This document shows, one piece after another, positions 15,859 to 26,800 of a DNA stretch of 64,000 bases (positions within the stretch are counted from its first letter, which is position 1; every line of letters begins with the position of its first letter). Made by a program: the position numbers and the translations under genes. Source of the stretch: Tindallia sp. MSAO_Bac2 (GTDB taxonomy: Bacteria; Bacillota; Clostridia; Peptostreptococcales; Tindalliaceae); the NCBI GenBank assembly GCA_003838145.1, contig QYZZ01000013.1, positions 1 to 64,000 on the forward strand, given 5' to 3'. A model generated the notes under the pieces. It saw nothing but the letters and a program-made list of their open reading frames with translations, had not been told where the DNA came from and made no database searches.

Positions 15859-17244
15859 TTAAAGGTTTAGCTTTTCCGCTCGGCGCTTCAGGGCAAAACG
15901 GCTGATCCCCAGGATTTCCGCCGCCTGGGTATGGTTGTTATTGCACTGTTTCAGAGCTTTTTCCAGGTAGGCAGCCTCTATTCCCTGCAGATAGGCTTCC
16001 AGTGAAAAATCTGCCGGAATTTCCGGCCTTTCCAGCTCCCAGGATATTCCCTTAGCTTGTACGGCTCTTTTATCTTTTTGTATTTCCGGCGGCAGATCCA
16101 CTGCATCGATGGTTACTCCGGAGTGCAGGATCGCCATGCGCTCCATCACATTTTTCAATTCTCTTATGTTTCCTTTCCAACTATATTGGAGCATGGACTT
16201 TTTAGCTTCTTCCGTAAAACCCTGGATTTTCTTCTGGAATTTCTGATTGTAATGACTTAGAAAATGTTGGGCAATCAGCAGTACGTCCTCTCCACGTTCT
16301 CTGAGGGGCGGAAGGTTTATTGGCACTACGTTGAGCCGGTAGTAAAGATCCTCCCGAAATTCTTTTTGGTCCATGGCTTTTTCCAGATTTTTATTGGTTG
16401 CTGCCATGACCCGGATATCCACCTCAATATCTTCCAGCCCACCTACACGTTTGAATTTTCGTTCTTCCAGCACCCGAAGAAACCTGGTCTGTGTATCCGG
16501 GCTCAGTTCTCCTATTTCATCCAGGAAAACAGTGCCTCCGTCGGCAATTTCCAAAAGTCCTTTTTTCAGAGCATTTGCTCCGGTGAAGGCATTTTTTTCA
16601 TGGCCAAAAAGCTCGCTTTCAATAAGGTTTTGAGAAATGGCGGCACAGTTGATACTGACCATGGGTGCTTCTTTTCGCTTGCTGGCATTGTGTATGGCGG
16701 ATGCCACCAGTTCTTTGCCGGTTCCCGTCTCTCCCCGGATTAAAACCGTCACATCATCGTTTTCCGCCAGCACCTGTATCTTGTTAAATACTTCATCCAT
16801 GGAAGGATGCTGGCCAATGATGGGCTGCCTGGCAGCAGCTGAGGCTTCCTGCTCCAGAATATAGAGCTTTTTCTTCATTTTCAGACTGGCTTCGATCCGG
16901 TTCAGGATCACCTGAACTTCATCCAGATCAAAGGGCTTGTGCATGTAGTCGAAGGCGCCTTTTTTGATAGCGGATACGGCGGTGCGAATGTCACCATAAG
17001 CAGTCATCATAACTACCTGAATATCTTCATCTCTTTCTCTGATGGGCTGGATCAACTCCAGACCGTTAACGTCCGGCAGTCTCATGTCCAAAAATACCAC
17101 CTGAGGCTGCCGCTTGTCCAGTTCCTCCAGGCCTGTCTGACCATCCACGGCTGTATAAGCCTTATATCCCATATCCGTCAGCCCTTCTTTCAGCGACATC
17201 CGGATGGTTTCTTCATCATCAATAATTAATACTTTGATCTTCAT
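15859..17244 (-). CDS. NtrC/AtoC-type sigma-54 response regulator
   Basis: 461 residues in the order receiver (phospho-Asp in [13 protein letters not shown], about residue 54), AAA+ ATPase (Walker [12 protein letters not shown]) and Fis-type helix-turn-helix at the C-terminus ([20 protein letters not shown]). The sigma-54 contact loop reads KNAFTGA where GAFTGA is usual, a first-position change. It overlaps its kinase by 26 bases. With a sigma-54 promoter and paired upstream sites next door, it most likely activates the ycsG-ycsI-pxpB-pxpC-pxpA operon. Confidence 0.92.
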   Translation of the reverse strand: MKIKVLIIDDEETIRMSLKEGLTDMGYKAYTAVDGQTGLEELDKRQPQVVFLDMRLPDVNGLELIQPIRERDEDIQVVMMTAYGDIRTAVSAIKKGAFDYMHKPFDLDEVQVILNRIEASLKMKKKLYILEQEASAAARQPIIGQHPSMDEVFNKIQVLAENDDVTVLIRGETGTGKELVASAIHNASKRKEAPMVSINCAAISQNLIESELFGHEKNAFTGANALKKGLLEIADGGTVFLDEIGELSPDTQTRFLRVLEERKFKRVGGLEDIEVDIRVMAATNKNLEKAMDQKEFREDLYYRLNVVPINLPPLRERGEDVLLIAQHFLSHYNQKFQKKIQGFTEEAKKSMLQYSWKGNIRELKNVMERMAILHSGVTIDAVDLPPEIQKDKRAVQAKGISWELERPEIPADFSLEAYLQGIEAAYLEKALKQCNNNHTQAAEILGISRFALKRRAEKLNL

Positions 17245-19033
17245 ACTTTTCCCTCTCCCCTGCCTTGATTTGTGGGAAGGATACCCGGAACCGGCTCCCC
17301 TCCCTCACTTTACTGAATACGTCTATCTGCCCGTTATTTTCTTTTACCAGTTCGTGAACAACGGACAGTCCCAGTCCGGTTCCCTGGGGATCCGTGGTAT
17401 AAAACGGGTTAAATATTTTTTCCATTTCTTCTTCACTGATACCACTGCCATTGTCTTCAAATTCTATCACCACCAGGGGGCCGGTAAAAGGTGAAGCCGG
17501 CTGCTGGTAGCCGCTGATAATCAGCTTTCCGTACTCTTCCATGGCATTGACAGCGTTCAGCATCAGATTCAGAAAAATTTGTTCCAACTGCCGTTGATCA
17601 ACCAATATCATCAGGCCAGGTTCTTTCAGTTTCAATTCCACTTCAATCATTTTTTCTTCAAAGGTTTTCCGGTGAAGATCCAGGGATCGCTGAAGAACCG
17701 TTGGTATTTCCACCGGCTCATATTCCGGCTTTCGGGGTCGGGCGAAGTTCAGCAGCTCTGTGATGAGGCTGTCGATGCGGTCAATTTCATATAAGGTATT
17801 GCTAAACAGGCGCTGGCTTGTTTCACTTTCTTCCTGTATCAGTCGGCGCTGCAACACCTGTAGACTGGTTTTCATACCCGCCAGCGGATTTCGGATTTCG
17901 TGAGCCATGCCGGCGGCCAGCTGGCCAATGGAGCTTAAACGATCCAGCAGTTCCATATTATTTTCGATTCGTTTTCGTTCGGTTATGTCCCTGAAGCTGC
18001 AAATTACACCCGTAACCTGTTCAGCCTCATTTTTCAGTTGCGAGGTCATCACATCCAGATATCGTTTTTCCGGTGACTCCTGCTGTTGCAATGTATGGAT
18101 CATATTTTGACTGTCTCCGCTTTCCAGGGTTTTCTGAATCTGCTGCCGGATGTCCTTCAACATTAAAAATTCCCTGTCATTGACACCGGGAATCTGTTCC
18201 AGTATTTCCCGGGCTGCCGGATTTACAGACAGCAAATCACCGCTGGAGTCTGTGGTTATGATCCCTGTTGTGATGCTTCGCAGGATATCTTCATTAAATC
18301 TGGTCATATCCAGCAGCTTAGTGGTACTTATGCGCAGTCGTTCAATCATTTCATTAAAAGCTTTGGCCAACTGCCCGATTTCATCTTTTCGTAGCAGGGA
18401 TACTTTTTCGCTCATGTGATCCTGCCCTACTCTGCCAAAGGCTTCCACCAGCTGCCGAATGGGTTTTGAAATATGATAGGAGATAAGGATGGCTGCCTGC
18501 ATGGACAGTACCAGAGAAACAATGGCCAGTAAAATCATATACTTCTGACTGTCCAGAACTTCCTGAGAAAACATTTGGCGGTTCATGCCATACCCGATGG
18601 TCCATCCCCAGGGTTGATACTGACGATAAACCAATACATTGCTGCCTATCTGAACACTGCCGCCGGAATCGATTTTTTCTGTTTCCTGAAAAGCTTCAAT
18701 CCATGGTTCTTCTGACACGAAAAGGCTTACCAGCAAATTGTTTTCCTCCGTCATGATAAAGCCGTTCTCAGCGTCTGTTTGATGGTAATAGGCTATGGCC
18801 TGCCCTTTTGCACTTTCCATATCCAAAGCCCCTGCTTCCACCTGCCGGTTCAGGTCGTTTAAGTAAGCGGAATAACTTTTCAGGTGTTTTTGAAGATGCT
18901 CCGTCTCATTTCTTAAGAGCATTTGGTATCCTGTCCAGTAAGAAACGCCACCCAAAGTGACAATTGAAAGGATCAGCAACAGTACAAAGGGGATCAGTAT
19001 TTTATTTTCAATATCAAACCGAAACCATTTCAT
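17219..19033 (-). CDS. membrane PAS histidine kinase (NtrB-like)
   Basis: 604 residues. Membrane helices near 12-32 and 167-187 frame a Cache-like extracytoplasmic sensor. Next come HAMP (SKPIRQLVEAFGRVG), a PAS domain near 245-350 (GIITTDSSGDLLSVNPAAREIL), the HisKA box AAGMAHEIRNPLAG, and the ATPase motifs FNPFYTTDPQGTGLGLS. It is the partner of the response regulator it overlaps. The sensed compound is unknown; an amino acid or 5-oxoproline is suggested only by context. Confidence 0.92.
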   Translation of the reverse strand: MKWFRFDIENKILIPFVLLLILSIVTLGGVSYWTGYQMLLRNETEHLQKHLKSYSAYLNDLNRQVEAGALDMESAKGQAIAYYHQTDAENGFIMTEENNLLVSLFVSEEPWIEAFQETEKIDSGGSVQIGSNVLVYRQYQPWGWTIGYGMNRQMFSQEVLDSQKYMILLAIVSLVLSMQAAILISYHISKPIRQLVEAFGRVGQDHMSEKVSLLRKDEIGQLAKAFNEMIERLRISTTKLLDMTRFNEDILRSITTGIITTDSSGDLLSVNPAAREILEQIPGVNDREFLMLKDIRQQIQKTLESGDSQNMIHTLQQQESPEKRYLDVMTSQLKNEAEQVTGVICSFRDITERKRIENNMELLDRLSSIGQLAAGMAHEIRNPLAGMKTSLQVLQRRLIQEESETSQRLFSNTLYEIDRIDSLITELLNFARPRKPEYEPVEIPTVLQRSLDLHRKTFEEKMIEVELKLKEPGLMILVDQRQLEQIFLNLMLNAVNAMEEYGKLIISGYQQPASPFTGPLVVIEFEDNGSGISEEEMEKIFNPFYTTDPQGTGLGLSVVHELVKENNGQIDVFSKVREGSRFRVSFPQIKAGEREKYEDQSINY

Positions 19034-19044
19034 AATATTCCCCC

Positions 19045-20514
19045 TTATGTATCCAGATCATTTGCGCCGATCTTACTGTCCTTTAAGCCAAGGGGAAAGA
19101 AAACAGCGCAGGAAGCCAGAAATCCGGGAAAAGCGGGATGAATCTGGAATCGTGCTTCAACATTCAGTAAAATACCTAATACCATCACCGTTACTCCTGC
19201 AATGAAGGAATAGATTGCTCCACGGCGGGATGCTTTTTTCCAGAAAAGCCCTCCATAAAGGGGTAACAGAAAGGTGGTTGTAAAAAAGCCCCAGATGTAA
19301 CCGCCATAAACCAGCAGGCTTTCCGGTGGCTTAAGCGATAGCAGCAAAGATACTGTTCCGGCAAAAAATACAAAGGCCCGGTTGATGGTCAGAAGTCTTT
19401 CATCCGTAACGGAGGGCTGAAATATATTTTTATAGATATCATAACTGAATCCACTGGCAGCTACCAGAAGCTGTGAATTGGCGGTGGAAATGGCAGCTGC
19501 CACAATGCTGACCAGTAAAAAACCACTGAAGCGGGAATAAATCACATTATTAATAACAAAGGGCAGTACTTCATCCACGGACATAATGCTGGCTATTTCC
19601 GGCTGCAGTACCCGGCTGCCAATGCCAATGACAAAAATTCCCAGATACATTACTGCCAACAGCAGGACTGAGTAGCAGATCATGCGAATGGCAGTACCTG
19701 TGTTTTTTGCGGAATTAATCCGGATGGCATACTGTGGATTTGCCGCCAGCCCCAATCCCCATCCAAACAGAGAAGTGATGGTTAAGAGGGGGGGAGCGGC
19801 TCCTTTCGAGAATGGCGCCAGCAGTCCTCCCGGTTCTGTGGCCTGCGGCAGGCCGGGGAAGGCTTTTGTATCAATCAGAGCTGCCTGCTGATGCATTTCC
19901 CATAGGCCGCCTGTGTCTTTCAGGATCAGGCCTGCTGCTAAAAAAACGCCTACAACGATGAGAAAAATATTCAGGCTGTCTGTCCGGGCTACAGAAAATA
20001 ATCCTCCAAAGGTGGTATACATGACAAAAAGATACACCAGCAGGATAGAAAAAGTGTAGTTAATATCCAGAAATTCGGAAATAACGATGCCAAATCCCCG
20101 TATCTGAATAATAATATATAAAATATAGATAATAACAATCATCAGACCACCAAGGGCCTGCAGGCTCTTGCTTCCATAGCGTATGTAAAAAAACTCAGGT
20201 ACCGTCAGCAGGTCATACTGTTTAAGCCGGGTCGCCAGCCATACCAACATAGTGGCACCCAGAAACCAGGGAACAACAGCGTATAGAACCGTGTTATAGC
20301 CATAAGCAAAAATGGATCCGGAAAGCCCCTGCATGGACGCAGCACTGAACCAGGTGGCTGTAAAGGTGGCCATACTGATGGTCAGGCCCAGGCTGTTGCT
20401 GGCCAGCAGGTAGTCCCGAAGGTTTCGGGTTCTTTTAAATCCGCCTTTTCCAATAAACAGCAGCACCATGGTGTAGCAGGTAAAAAAAATAAGGTAGACG
20501 ATGGATTTATTCAT
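19045..20514 (-). CDS. sodium:solute symporter (SSS family)
   Basis: 489 residues with 13 or so hydrophobic spans. Family marks include RNLRDYLLASNSLGL near the first loop, FTATWFSAASMQGLSG and VSIVAAAISTANSQLLVAASGF. SSS proteins move sugars, amino acids, carboxylates or vitamins with Na+. It lies 11 bases ahead of the histidine kinase, so the kinase may sense what the symporter carries. Its start codon lies inside the end of the small gene upstream. Confidence 0.9.
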   Translation of the reverse strand: MNKSIVYLIFFTCYTMVLLFIGKGGFKRTRNLRDYLLASNSLGLTISMATFTATWFSAASMQGLSGSIFAYGYNTVLYAVVPWFLGATMLVWLATRLKQYDLLTVPEFFYIRYGSKSLQALGGLMIVIIYILYIIIQIRGFGIVISEFLDINYTFSILLVYLFVMYTTFGGLFSVARTDSLNIFLIVVGVFLAAGLILKDTGGLWEMHQQAALIDTKAFPGLPQATEPGGLLAPFSKGAAPPLLTITSLFGWGLGLAANPQYAIRINSAKNTGTAIRMICYSVLLLAVMYLGIFVIGIGSRVLQPEIASIMSVDEVLPFVINNVIYSRFSGFLLVSIVAAAISTANSQLLVAASGFSYDIYKNIFQPSVTDERLLTINRAFVFFAGTVSLLLSLKPPESLLVYGGYIWGFFTTTFLLPLYGGLFWKKASRRGAIYSFIAGVTVMVLGILLNVEARFQIHPAFPGFLASCAVFFPLGLKDSKIGANDLDT

Positions 20515-20653
20515 CCTTCCAGGCCCCCTTTCGCTTCAGATAAAGGGCCAGCAGGGTGGGAGCAAAGGATGACAGCAAAAATAGCCCTCCCACGATGATA
20601 ATGGTGGCAGGCGGAAGTCCCAGGACGGTGTTTATCGAAGCGACCATAGCCAT
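20507..20653 (-). CDS. small single-span membrane protein, symporter partner
   Basis: 48 residues: MAMVASINTVLGLPPATIII..., one hydrophobic helix (about residues 13-37), then a basic tail ending LKRKGAWKDE. Its stop overlaps the symporter start (ATGAATAA, 8 bases), a tight coupling that supports a real gene. Short accessory proteins of this shape occur next to SSS symporters in Clostridia. A second ATG at 20647 gives 46 residues. Confidence 0.7.
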   Translation of the reverse strand: MAMVASINTVLGLPPATIIIVGGLFLLSSFAPTLLALYLKRKGAWKDE

Positions 20654-20695
20654 CAGACCCTTTCGCTGAAAAATGTGAAAACTGTCTCTTCTATT

Positions 20696-22771
20696 CTACT
20701 CTTCTGTCAGTATTTTTTCAACAAAGAGGTCCACCAGCTCCGGATCAAACTGGGTACCGGCTTTTGTTCGCAACTCTTCGACCGCTTCCTCTTTTGTCAT
20801 GGCTTCTTTTCTGTAGGGCTGAGGATGAACCATTGCATCATAGCTTTCTGCTATGGCAATGACTCTGGACTCAACAGGTATTTCTTCTCTTTTTAATCGT
20901 CGGGGATAGCCGCTGCCATCAAAGTTTTCATGATGGCTCAGTATGCACTCGGCCACTTCTTTGTATTGATTGATTCCTCCAAGAATGCGATATCCATTCT
21001 CCGGATGACGCTTAATTTCAAGCCATTCTTTTTCTGTTAAGGGTTCTGCCTTATTTAGAGTCCGGCTTTCGATGGCGATTTTTCCCAAATCATGCAAAAG
21101 GCCTGCATCTACTAACTTTTCGGTTCGTTCTTGAGAAAACTTCATGATAGTACCAAACCTGCAGCACCATTTGGACACCTGGTGCGCATGCCGGTTTTCG
21201 CTTTCATTTGCATTCAGGAAAGTGGTAATAATGGTTTCTATGGTTTTATCACGCATGGTTTTGCTTTCCATCAGTTTTCTTCCATACATTATTTCCTCTG
21301 CCTGCCGGATCGTCTCCTGGATTGATTCTTTGGAACTGCTTTTTGTTGCAGCTCCAAAAGAAACAGACAGTTCTATTCCCGCTACCTTAACCTCAGACAG
21401 ATTTTCTTTCATGCTCTGAATTTGCTTCTCCGCTTCTCCGGTACTGGTCCGTGGCATAAAAATAACGAACTCATCGCCGCCAAGACGGCATATTTCATGC
21501 TGCTTATGACACATTTTTACCATCACATCTGCAACTCTACGCAGCAGTTGATCTCCCATATGATGTCCAAAGGCATCGTTTACCAGCTTCAGTCCGTTCA
21601 CATCTCCCATTACAATGGTTAAGGGCATATGTCGGGGAGCATCCATCCGAATCAGTTCTTCTTCATAAAGCCGCCGGTTGCCGATCCCCGTCAGCTGATC
21701 TGTGAAGCTCAGGTTTTCTATTCTGTCTTTGATGGCTTTCAGTTTACCGGCCATTTCGTTATAGGAATCCGCCAGCTTTCTGATCTCACCTTTTTCCTTA
21801 ACTTCAATGCTGTGGGCCAGATTTCCCTTCCCAAACTGGACGGCTCCTTCCAGAAGTTTTTCAATGCCCTGAAAACTGTAGCGGATACCGACCAGGATGA
21901 TGAAAGATCCCAGAATCACCAGACCAATCATAAAAGCGCTGAGGTAACGGTACATTACCTGGTAGGGAGCCATCACTTCCGCTGTGTCTATTTTCACCAG
22001 TATGCCCCATTGCCGGCCATCCAGGTTTACGGAATGATAGGCGTCAAAAACATCTTCATCCTCCAGCAAAACACTGATTTGCAACGGTTTATTACCGCAT
22101 TGCCGTAGCGGATTCAGGCATATCATCTGATTATTATCCCGTGACAACAAAATTATTTCTCCTGTATTTCCCAGACCTGTGTAGTCCCCAAGTATACTCA
22201 TCATTCTTTCCAGAGAAATTTCCACCCGCAGGACACCGATAATATGCTGCGCTTCTTCTTTTTCAGCTGCCGTATCATAAAGAGGCATCGAGAGAGTGTA
22301 GTATGGATTCTGTTGCGGATCCCAGAAAAAATCACTTAGATAGGTGCTTTTTTGTCCGTATCTAAAGAAGGGATCCTGGTGAACTCCCCGACCAGTGCGG
22401 GATTCGTCTGTCGAAGCTGCCACCACTCCTTCCAAAGTCACGATTTCCACCATTCGAACTGCATCGACGGAGGCAGCTGCATCTTTAATAATGTCCTTCA
22501 TTCTGTTTCTGCTGGCTTCCGGATCCTCTGTAGCTTCATATTCCATTAAACTGTCTCTCATTTGGGTTCTGGATGCAATAAGGCTGACTCTTTCAAAATC
22601 CTGCTCCACCAGGCTGGATACCTGAGTGGCCTTGGAAGACGCCAGTGCCGCCAGACGCATCGTGGTTTGCTGTTTAATAATATTAAACCCCATTGTTTGC
22701 ATCACAAAGATCACCAGGATTAGAATAATCATCATGGTTACAATGTAAAGGATAACCATTTTCTTTTTCAT
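20696..22771 (-). CDS. membrane protein with Cache, HAMP, GGDEF and HD-GYP domains
   Basis: 691 residues from the ATG at 22771, with GGAG 9 bases upstream. A membrane helix near 6-26, a large double-Cache-like sensor, a second helix near 275-295, and HAMP come first. These are followed by a diguanylate cyclase domain with an intact GGDEF site (CRLGGDEFVIFM) and an HD-GYP phosphodiesterase domain (LLHDLGKIAI, HHENFDGSGYP). Both c-di-GMP-making and -breaking motifs look intact. No RxxD inhibitory site precedes GGDEF. It lies 24 bases after ppk2. Confidence 0.92.
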   Translation of the reverse strand: MKKKMVILYIVTMMIILILVIFVMQTMGFNIIKQQTTMRLAALASSKATQVSSLVEQDFERVSLIASRTQMRDSLMEYEATEDPEASRNRMKDIIKDAAASVDAVRMVEIVTLEGVVAASTDESRTGRGVHQDPFFRYGQKSTYLSDFFWDPQQNPYYTLSMPLYDTAAEKEEAQHIIGVLRVEISLERMMSILGDYTGLGNTGEIILLSRDNNQMICLNPLRQCGNKPLQISVLLEDEDVFDAYHSVNLDGRQWGILVKIDTAEVMAPYQVMYRYLSAFMIGLVILGSFIILVGIRYSFQGIEKLLEGAVQFGKGNLAHSIEVKEKGEIRKLADSYNEMAGKLKAIKDRIENLSFTDQLTGIGNRRLYEEELIRMDAPRHMPLTIVMGDVNGLKLVNDAFGHHMGDQLLRRVADVMVKMCHKQHEICRLGGDEFVIFMPRTSTGEAEKQIQSMKENLSEVKVAGIELSVSFGAATKSSSKESIQETIRQAEEIMYGRKLMESKTMRDKTIETIITTFLNANESENRHAHQVSKWCCRFGTIMKFSQERTEKLVDAGLLHDLGKIAIESRTLNKAEPLTEKEWLEIKRHPENGYRILGGINQYKEVAECILSHHENFDGSGYPRRLKREEIPVESRVIAIAESYDAMVHPQPYRKEAMTKEEAVEELRTKAGTQFDPELVDLFVEKILTEE

Positions 22772-22795
22772 GGTGATCAACTCCATCGGTTTAAG

Positions 22796-23665
22796 TTATT
22801 CCACCACACCACCATAATAATCCGGCACGAAGGTCTGATCGGTAATAGGCGGCCGCACATATGCCATATCATTCTGCCGGGGCGGCAGTTCAATCGGCTC
22901 CGGGGTTAAGTCTTTATAAGGTATCTGATCCAGCAGATGATGGATACAGTTTAACCGGGCGTGACGCTTTATGTCTGCATCCACCACATACCATGGAGCC
23001 TGCTTAATGTCTGTATGGGCAAACATCTCATCCTTTGCTTTGGAATACTCCATCCACCGTTTTCTGGATTCCAGATCCATAGGGCTTAGCTTCCAGCGTT
23101 TAGTGGGGTCTTCAATCCGGGACTGGAAACGCCGCTCCTGTTCTTCATCCGACACCGAAAACCAATATTTGATAAGTATGATGCCGGATCTTACCAGCAT
23201 CCGCTCAAACTCAGGGCAGGATCTCAGGAATTCCCGGTGTTCTTCTTCCGTACAAAAGCCCATGACTTTTTCCACCCCGGCCCGGTTATACCAGCTGCGG
23301 TCAAAGAGAACCATTTCTCCGGCTGCTGGCAGCCGGTTTACATACCGCTGGAAATACCACTGGGTTTTTTCTCTTTCTGTTGGGGTTCCCAGAGCTTCCA
23401 CCCGACAAACCCTGGGATTAAGGCTTTCGGTAATCCTTTTGATGACCCCTCCTTTTCCGGCAGCATCCCGTCCTTCAAAAATGACCACTACTTTAAGCCC
23501 TTCGTGCTTAATCCATTCCTGAAGCTTCACCAATTCCTTCTGTAAGCGCATCAGTTCTTTCTCGTAAGGCTTCCGCTTTAGTTTTTTCTGTTTTGTGCCG
23601 TTTATTTTCACAATCTGGTAGTTGCTCTTTTCTTTTTTATTCTTTTTGTCTTTGGAATCACTCAT
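22796..23665 (-). CDS. ppk2: polyphosphate kinase 2 family
   Basis: 289 residues from the ATG at 23665, with AGGAG about 8 bases upstream. An ATG at 23743 would add 26 residues encoded by a repeat. The Walker A motif FEGRDAAGKGGVIKRI, the lid segment with ...WYFQRYVNRLP and the Walker B motif VLFDRSWYNRAGVE are present. PPK2 enzymes pass phosphate between polyphosphate and nucleotides. The single-domain length fits class I, which mainly makes GTP/ATP from NDP. Confidence 0.92.
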   Translation of the reverse strand: MSDSKDKKNKKEKSNYQIVKINGTKQKKLKRKPYEKELMRLQKELVKLQEWIKHEGLKVVVIFEGRDAAGKGGVIKRITESLNPRVCRVEALGTPTEREKTQWYFQRYVNRLPAAGEMVLFDRSWYNRAGVEKVMGFCTEEEHREFLRSCPEFERMLVRSGIILIKYWFSVSDEEQERRFQSRIEDPTKRWKLSPMDLESRKRWMEYSKAKDEMFAHTDIKQAPWYVVDADIKRHARLNCIHHLLDQIPYKDLTPEPIELPPRQNDMAYVRPPITDQTFVPDYYGGVVE

Positions 23666-23707
23666 AAACACGTCTCCTCTCATTTTTGATGAATAATCGG
23701 TTTTTTC

Positions 23708-23858
23708 ACTTCTTCGCGCCCCTTTGTGTCCTTTGCGGTTCAAATTCTTTCAAAGAAAATTTTACCACTAAGAACACGAAGAAAGGCTGAGATAAGAAAA
23801 GCATAATAAATAATTGGTCTTAAGAACTTCTTCGTGCCCCTTTGTGTCCTTCGTGGTT
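23708..23858. repeat. paired CTTCGTGCCCCTTTGTGTCC repeats
   Basis: Two near-identical copies, cttcttcgcgcccctttgtg... (from 23709) and cttcttcgtgcccctttgtg... (from 23827), flank a diverged inverted copy, ccactaagaacacgaagaaagg (about 23765-23786). They fill the gap between the RND pump stop and the ppk2 start. This short sequence type is known from intergenic regions of many unrelated bacteria. Confidence 0.7.
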
Positions 23859-23878
23859 AATTGGTTTTGAACTTGAGT

Positions 23879-26800
23879 TTAACTGCTTTTTTTCCTTTCT
23901 GTTAACTGATACAGTATCGGCAGAATAACCAAAGTCAGAAATGCGGATACCAGCAGTCCTGCCATCAGTGATATGGCCATAGGAGTGAACAGGTCACTGC
24001 GGGAAAAAATAAGCGGCATAAGGCCCATCACCGTGGTAACCGTCGTTAAAAGTATTGGGCGTATTCTGAGAGCCACTGCCTCTCTGCAGGCCGCTTGTGC
24101 ATCATATCCTTTTCTTTCCTCTGACTGAATATAGTCCAGTAAAATAATGGCGTTGTTTACTACTATTCCGAACAGGCTGACCATTCCAAGGAGAGCAGTA
24201 AAGGACAGGGGCTGTCGAAACACCCATAGACCGACGACAGATCCCAGGGCTGAAAATGGAATGGTCAGAAGAATAAGCAGGGGCAGTCTCAGATTGCCGA
24301 ACTGAATCACAAGAATGAGAAAAACAATCATCACTGCAAAGGCTCCGGAAATTCCAACTTCGCCAAAGTATTTAATAATTTCCTGTTTTTCACCGGCATA
24401 ATTTATACTGACATTAGCCGGTGGTTCCGCTTCGATTTTATCCTCCAGCTGGTTCTGAATGTTAACGGCATTGTATCCACTGGCAGCATCACTGTATACG
24501 CTGATGGTTTCGCGGCTGTTATACTTTCGGATGGTTGGCGGCTGCGGATTGACGCTTACCCGGGCTATTTGATGCAATGCTGTTTTTTCTCCGGTGCCGG
24601 AAGAAGATATGCCGAAATTTTCAATTTTGGTTATACTGTCCAGATCACTCTCCAGGAAAATATCAGTTTCCCGGTTTTCAAGGGTGATATTGGTAACAGT
24701 TTGCCCCATTAGTGCTAGGTTAAGCTCCCGGGCTATATCGTATCGACTGATTCCCAGACGCCGGGCAGTTTCATCCTCCGGCTCTATCTGGTACTCATAG
24801 ACAGGTTCTTCATGATCATCCCGGACATTTATCGTTCCGGGAATGGAATTCAGCATTTCCTGAATCCGGTAGGAAGCCTTCTGGCGATCCTGCTGTTCAC
24901 CACCACTGATGCGGACGATCACCGGTGCTCCTATGGGATCTGCCAGCTCCAGCTGTTTGATCTCACCTCTTCCACCAACCAGCTCTCTGTCAAGCCTACG
25001 CTGGATATCATCTGTCAGCTGGGAAATCCGGCGGTATCTTCCGCCTGATTCCAGATCCACCCGCAGCATCACCTGGGAGTAATCCCTGGCTTGCAGTGGC
25101 AGAGGCAGGGTGTTGTAAAACTTGGGGAATCCATCTCCCACAGAGGTGCTGATACTGGTTATCTCCGGTTCATTCTGAAGGATGGAGACGGTGGCTTCTG
25201 TCAGCTTTTCGGTATGGCTCATCCCCAAGTCTCTTTCAGCATGAATGTCCACATAAACCATGTCCGTGTCTGCTTTTGGAAAAAACTGCAGCCCCAGCTG
25301 GGTACCCAAAGCCACTGTTACCACCACCATCAGCAACAGCAAAACAAGGCTGAACCGCGGTCTTCGAAGGCCGGAATCCACTATGGAATACATTTTTTTA
25401 TGCCAGAAATCCGACTGGCGTTTCTTCCGTGGCTGAAAGAACAGCCGGGCTGCTGTTGGTACAAAAACCACAGATATCAGGTAGGAGGAGGCCAGAGCCA
25501 TCATAACAATCTGAGGAACGCTGCGGATAAAATCTCCTGCCAGGGAATCCAGAAATAATAATGGAAGAAAGGCGCCAACAGTGGTAAGCGTGGAGGAAAA
25601 TACCGGTGCCGTTACGTCCCGGGTTCCCTGAACCGTGGCTGTATGAATATCTTCCTCCCGGTCAAGGCGCACCTGTATAGCATCCGAAACGACAATGGCA
25701 TTATCCACCAGCATTCCCAGGGCTATGATCAGCGCCGTAATAGAGATCTGATGAATCTGGATGCCGACAAAGCGCAACAGTCCCATGGTCATAAGAATTG
25801 ATAAGGGTATGGCGCTGGATACCACCAGTGAATTGCGAAATCCCAGACCCAGAAACACTACGATGATAACAAAAAGCATTCCCTGCAGCAGGTTTACGGT
25901 GAATTCATTTACCTTCCGGGATATATCATCCGGCTGAAACAGCAGTTTTTCAACGGCCACTTCTTCTGGCAGCGTTTCTTCAAAGACGGCAACGGCTTCC
26001 TTCACTTCCCTGCCTGTAAACAGAGCATTATGACCTTCTGCAAAATATCCGCTTACCAGTACTGCCGGATCATCGTAATGCCTGATTACCGGCTGATCCG
26101 GTATCAGCTCTCTGCCAATACTTGCCAGTCCTCCCAGTCTCAAGGTTCCGGAGGTTTCAGGAGATGATAAAATAACCAGGTCCTTCAGGGACTCAATATC
26201 TTCAAAGCCTGCCGGCAGGTTTATTCCCACCGCATCTCCGGATGAAGGGGCTACTTCCCCCAGTGGAATGGTAGCTGACTGAGCTTCGACGATGGATAGC
26301 AAATTATCCATGGATAGCGGCAGCTGGTTTAATTCTGCTGAGTCCACCTGAATTCCGATCTGATACTCCTGCTCCCCGGAGGTTTCCAGACGAGCCAGAC
26401 CGCTTATACCGCTTAAAGAAAACTTAAGTTCTTCAGCCAGATCCATCATTTGCTCCGGAGGAAGTATCGGACTGGTAATAGCCAATATAAACCCGGCGGT
26501 TTCGTCCAGTTTTGTATTTACCTGAATGGTTTCCGCTTCTTCCGGTAAATCCTGTTGGAGATCTCCCATCTGGTTGCGTAAATCCCTCCAGGCTTCGTCG
26601 ATATCGGTTCCGTATTCCAGCTCCAGTACCACAATGGCCATTCCGGCTACAGAGCGGGAATCAGATCGAATAAAACCATTAATGGATTCCACTTCTTCCT
26701 CAATTTTTCTGGTTACCAGCCTTTCAACGTCTTCCGGCAAAGCTCCCGGATATTGTGCCGTTATCAGTGCCATTGGTGGTGCAATTTCCGGATATTCCTG

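Noticed and set aside
23666-23743. Longer start for ppk2
   Set aside because: The extra 26 residues (MNRKGHKGARR...) come from the shared intergenic repeat and have no ribosome site.
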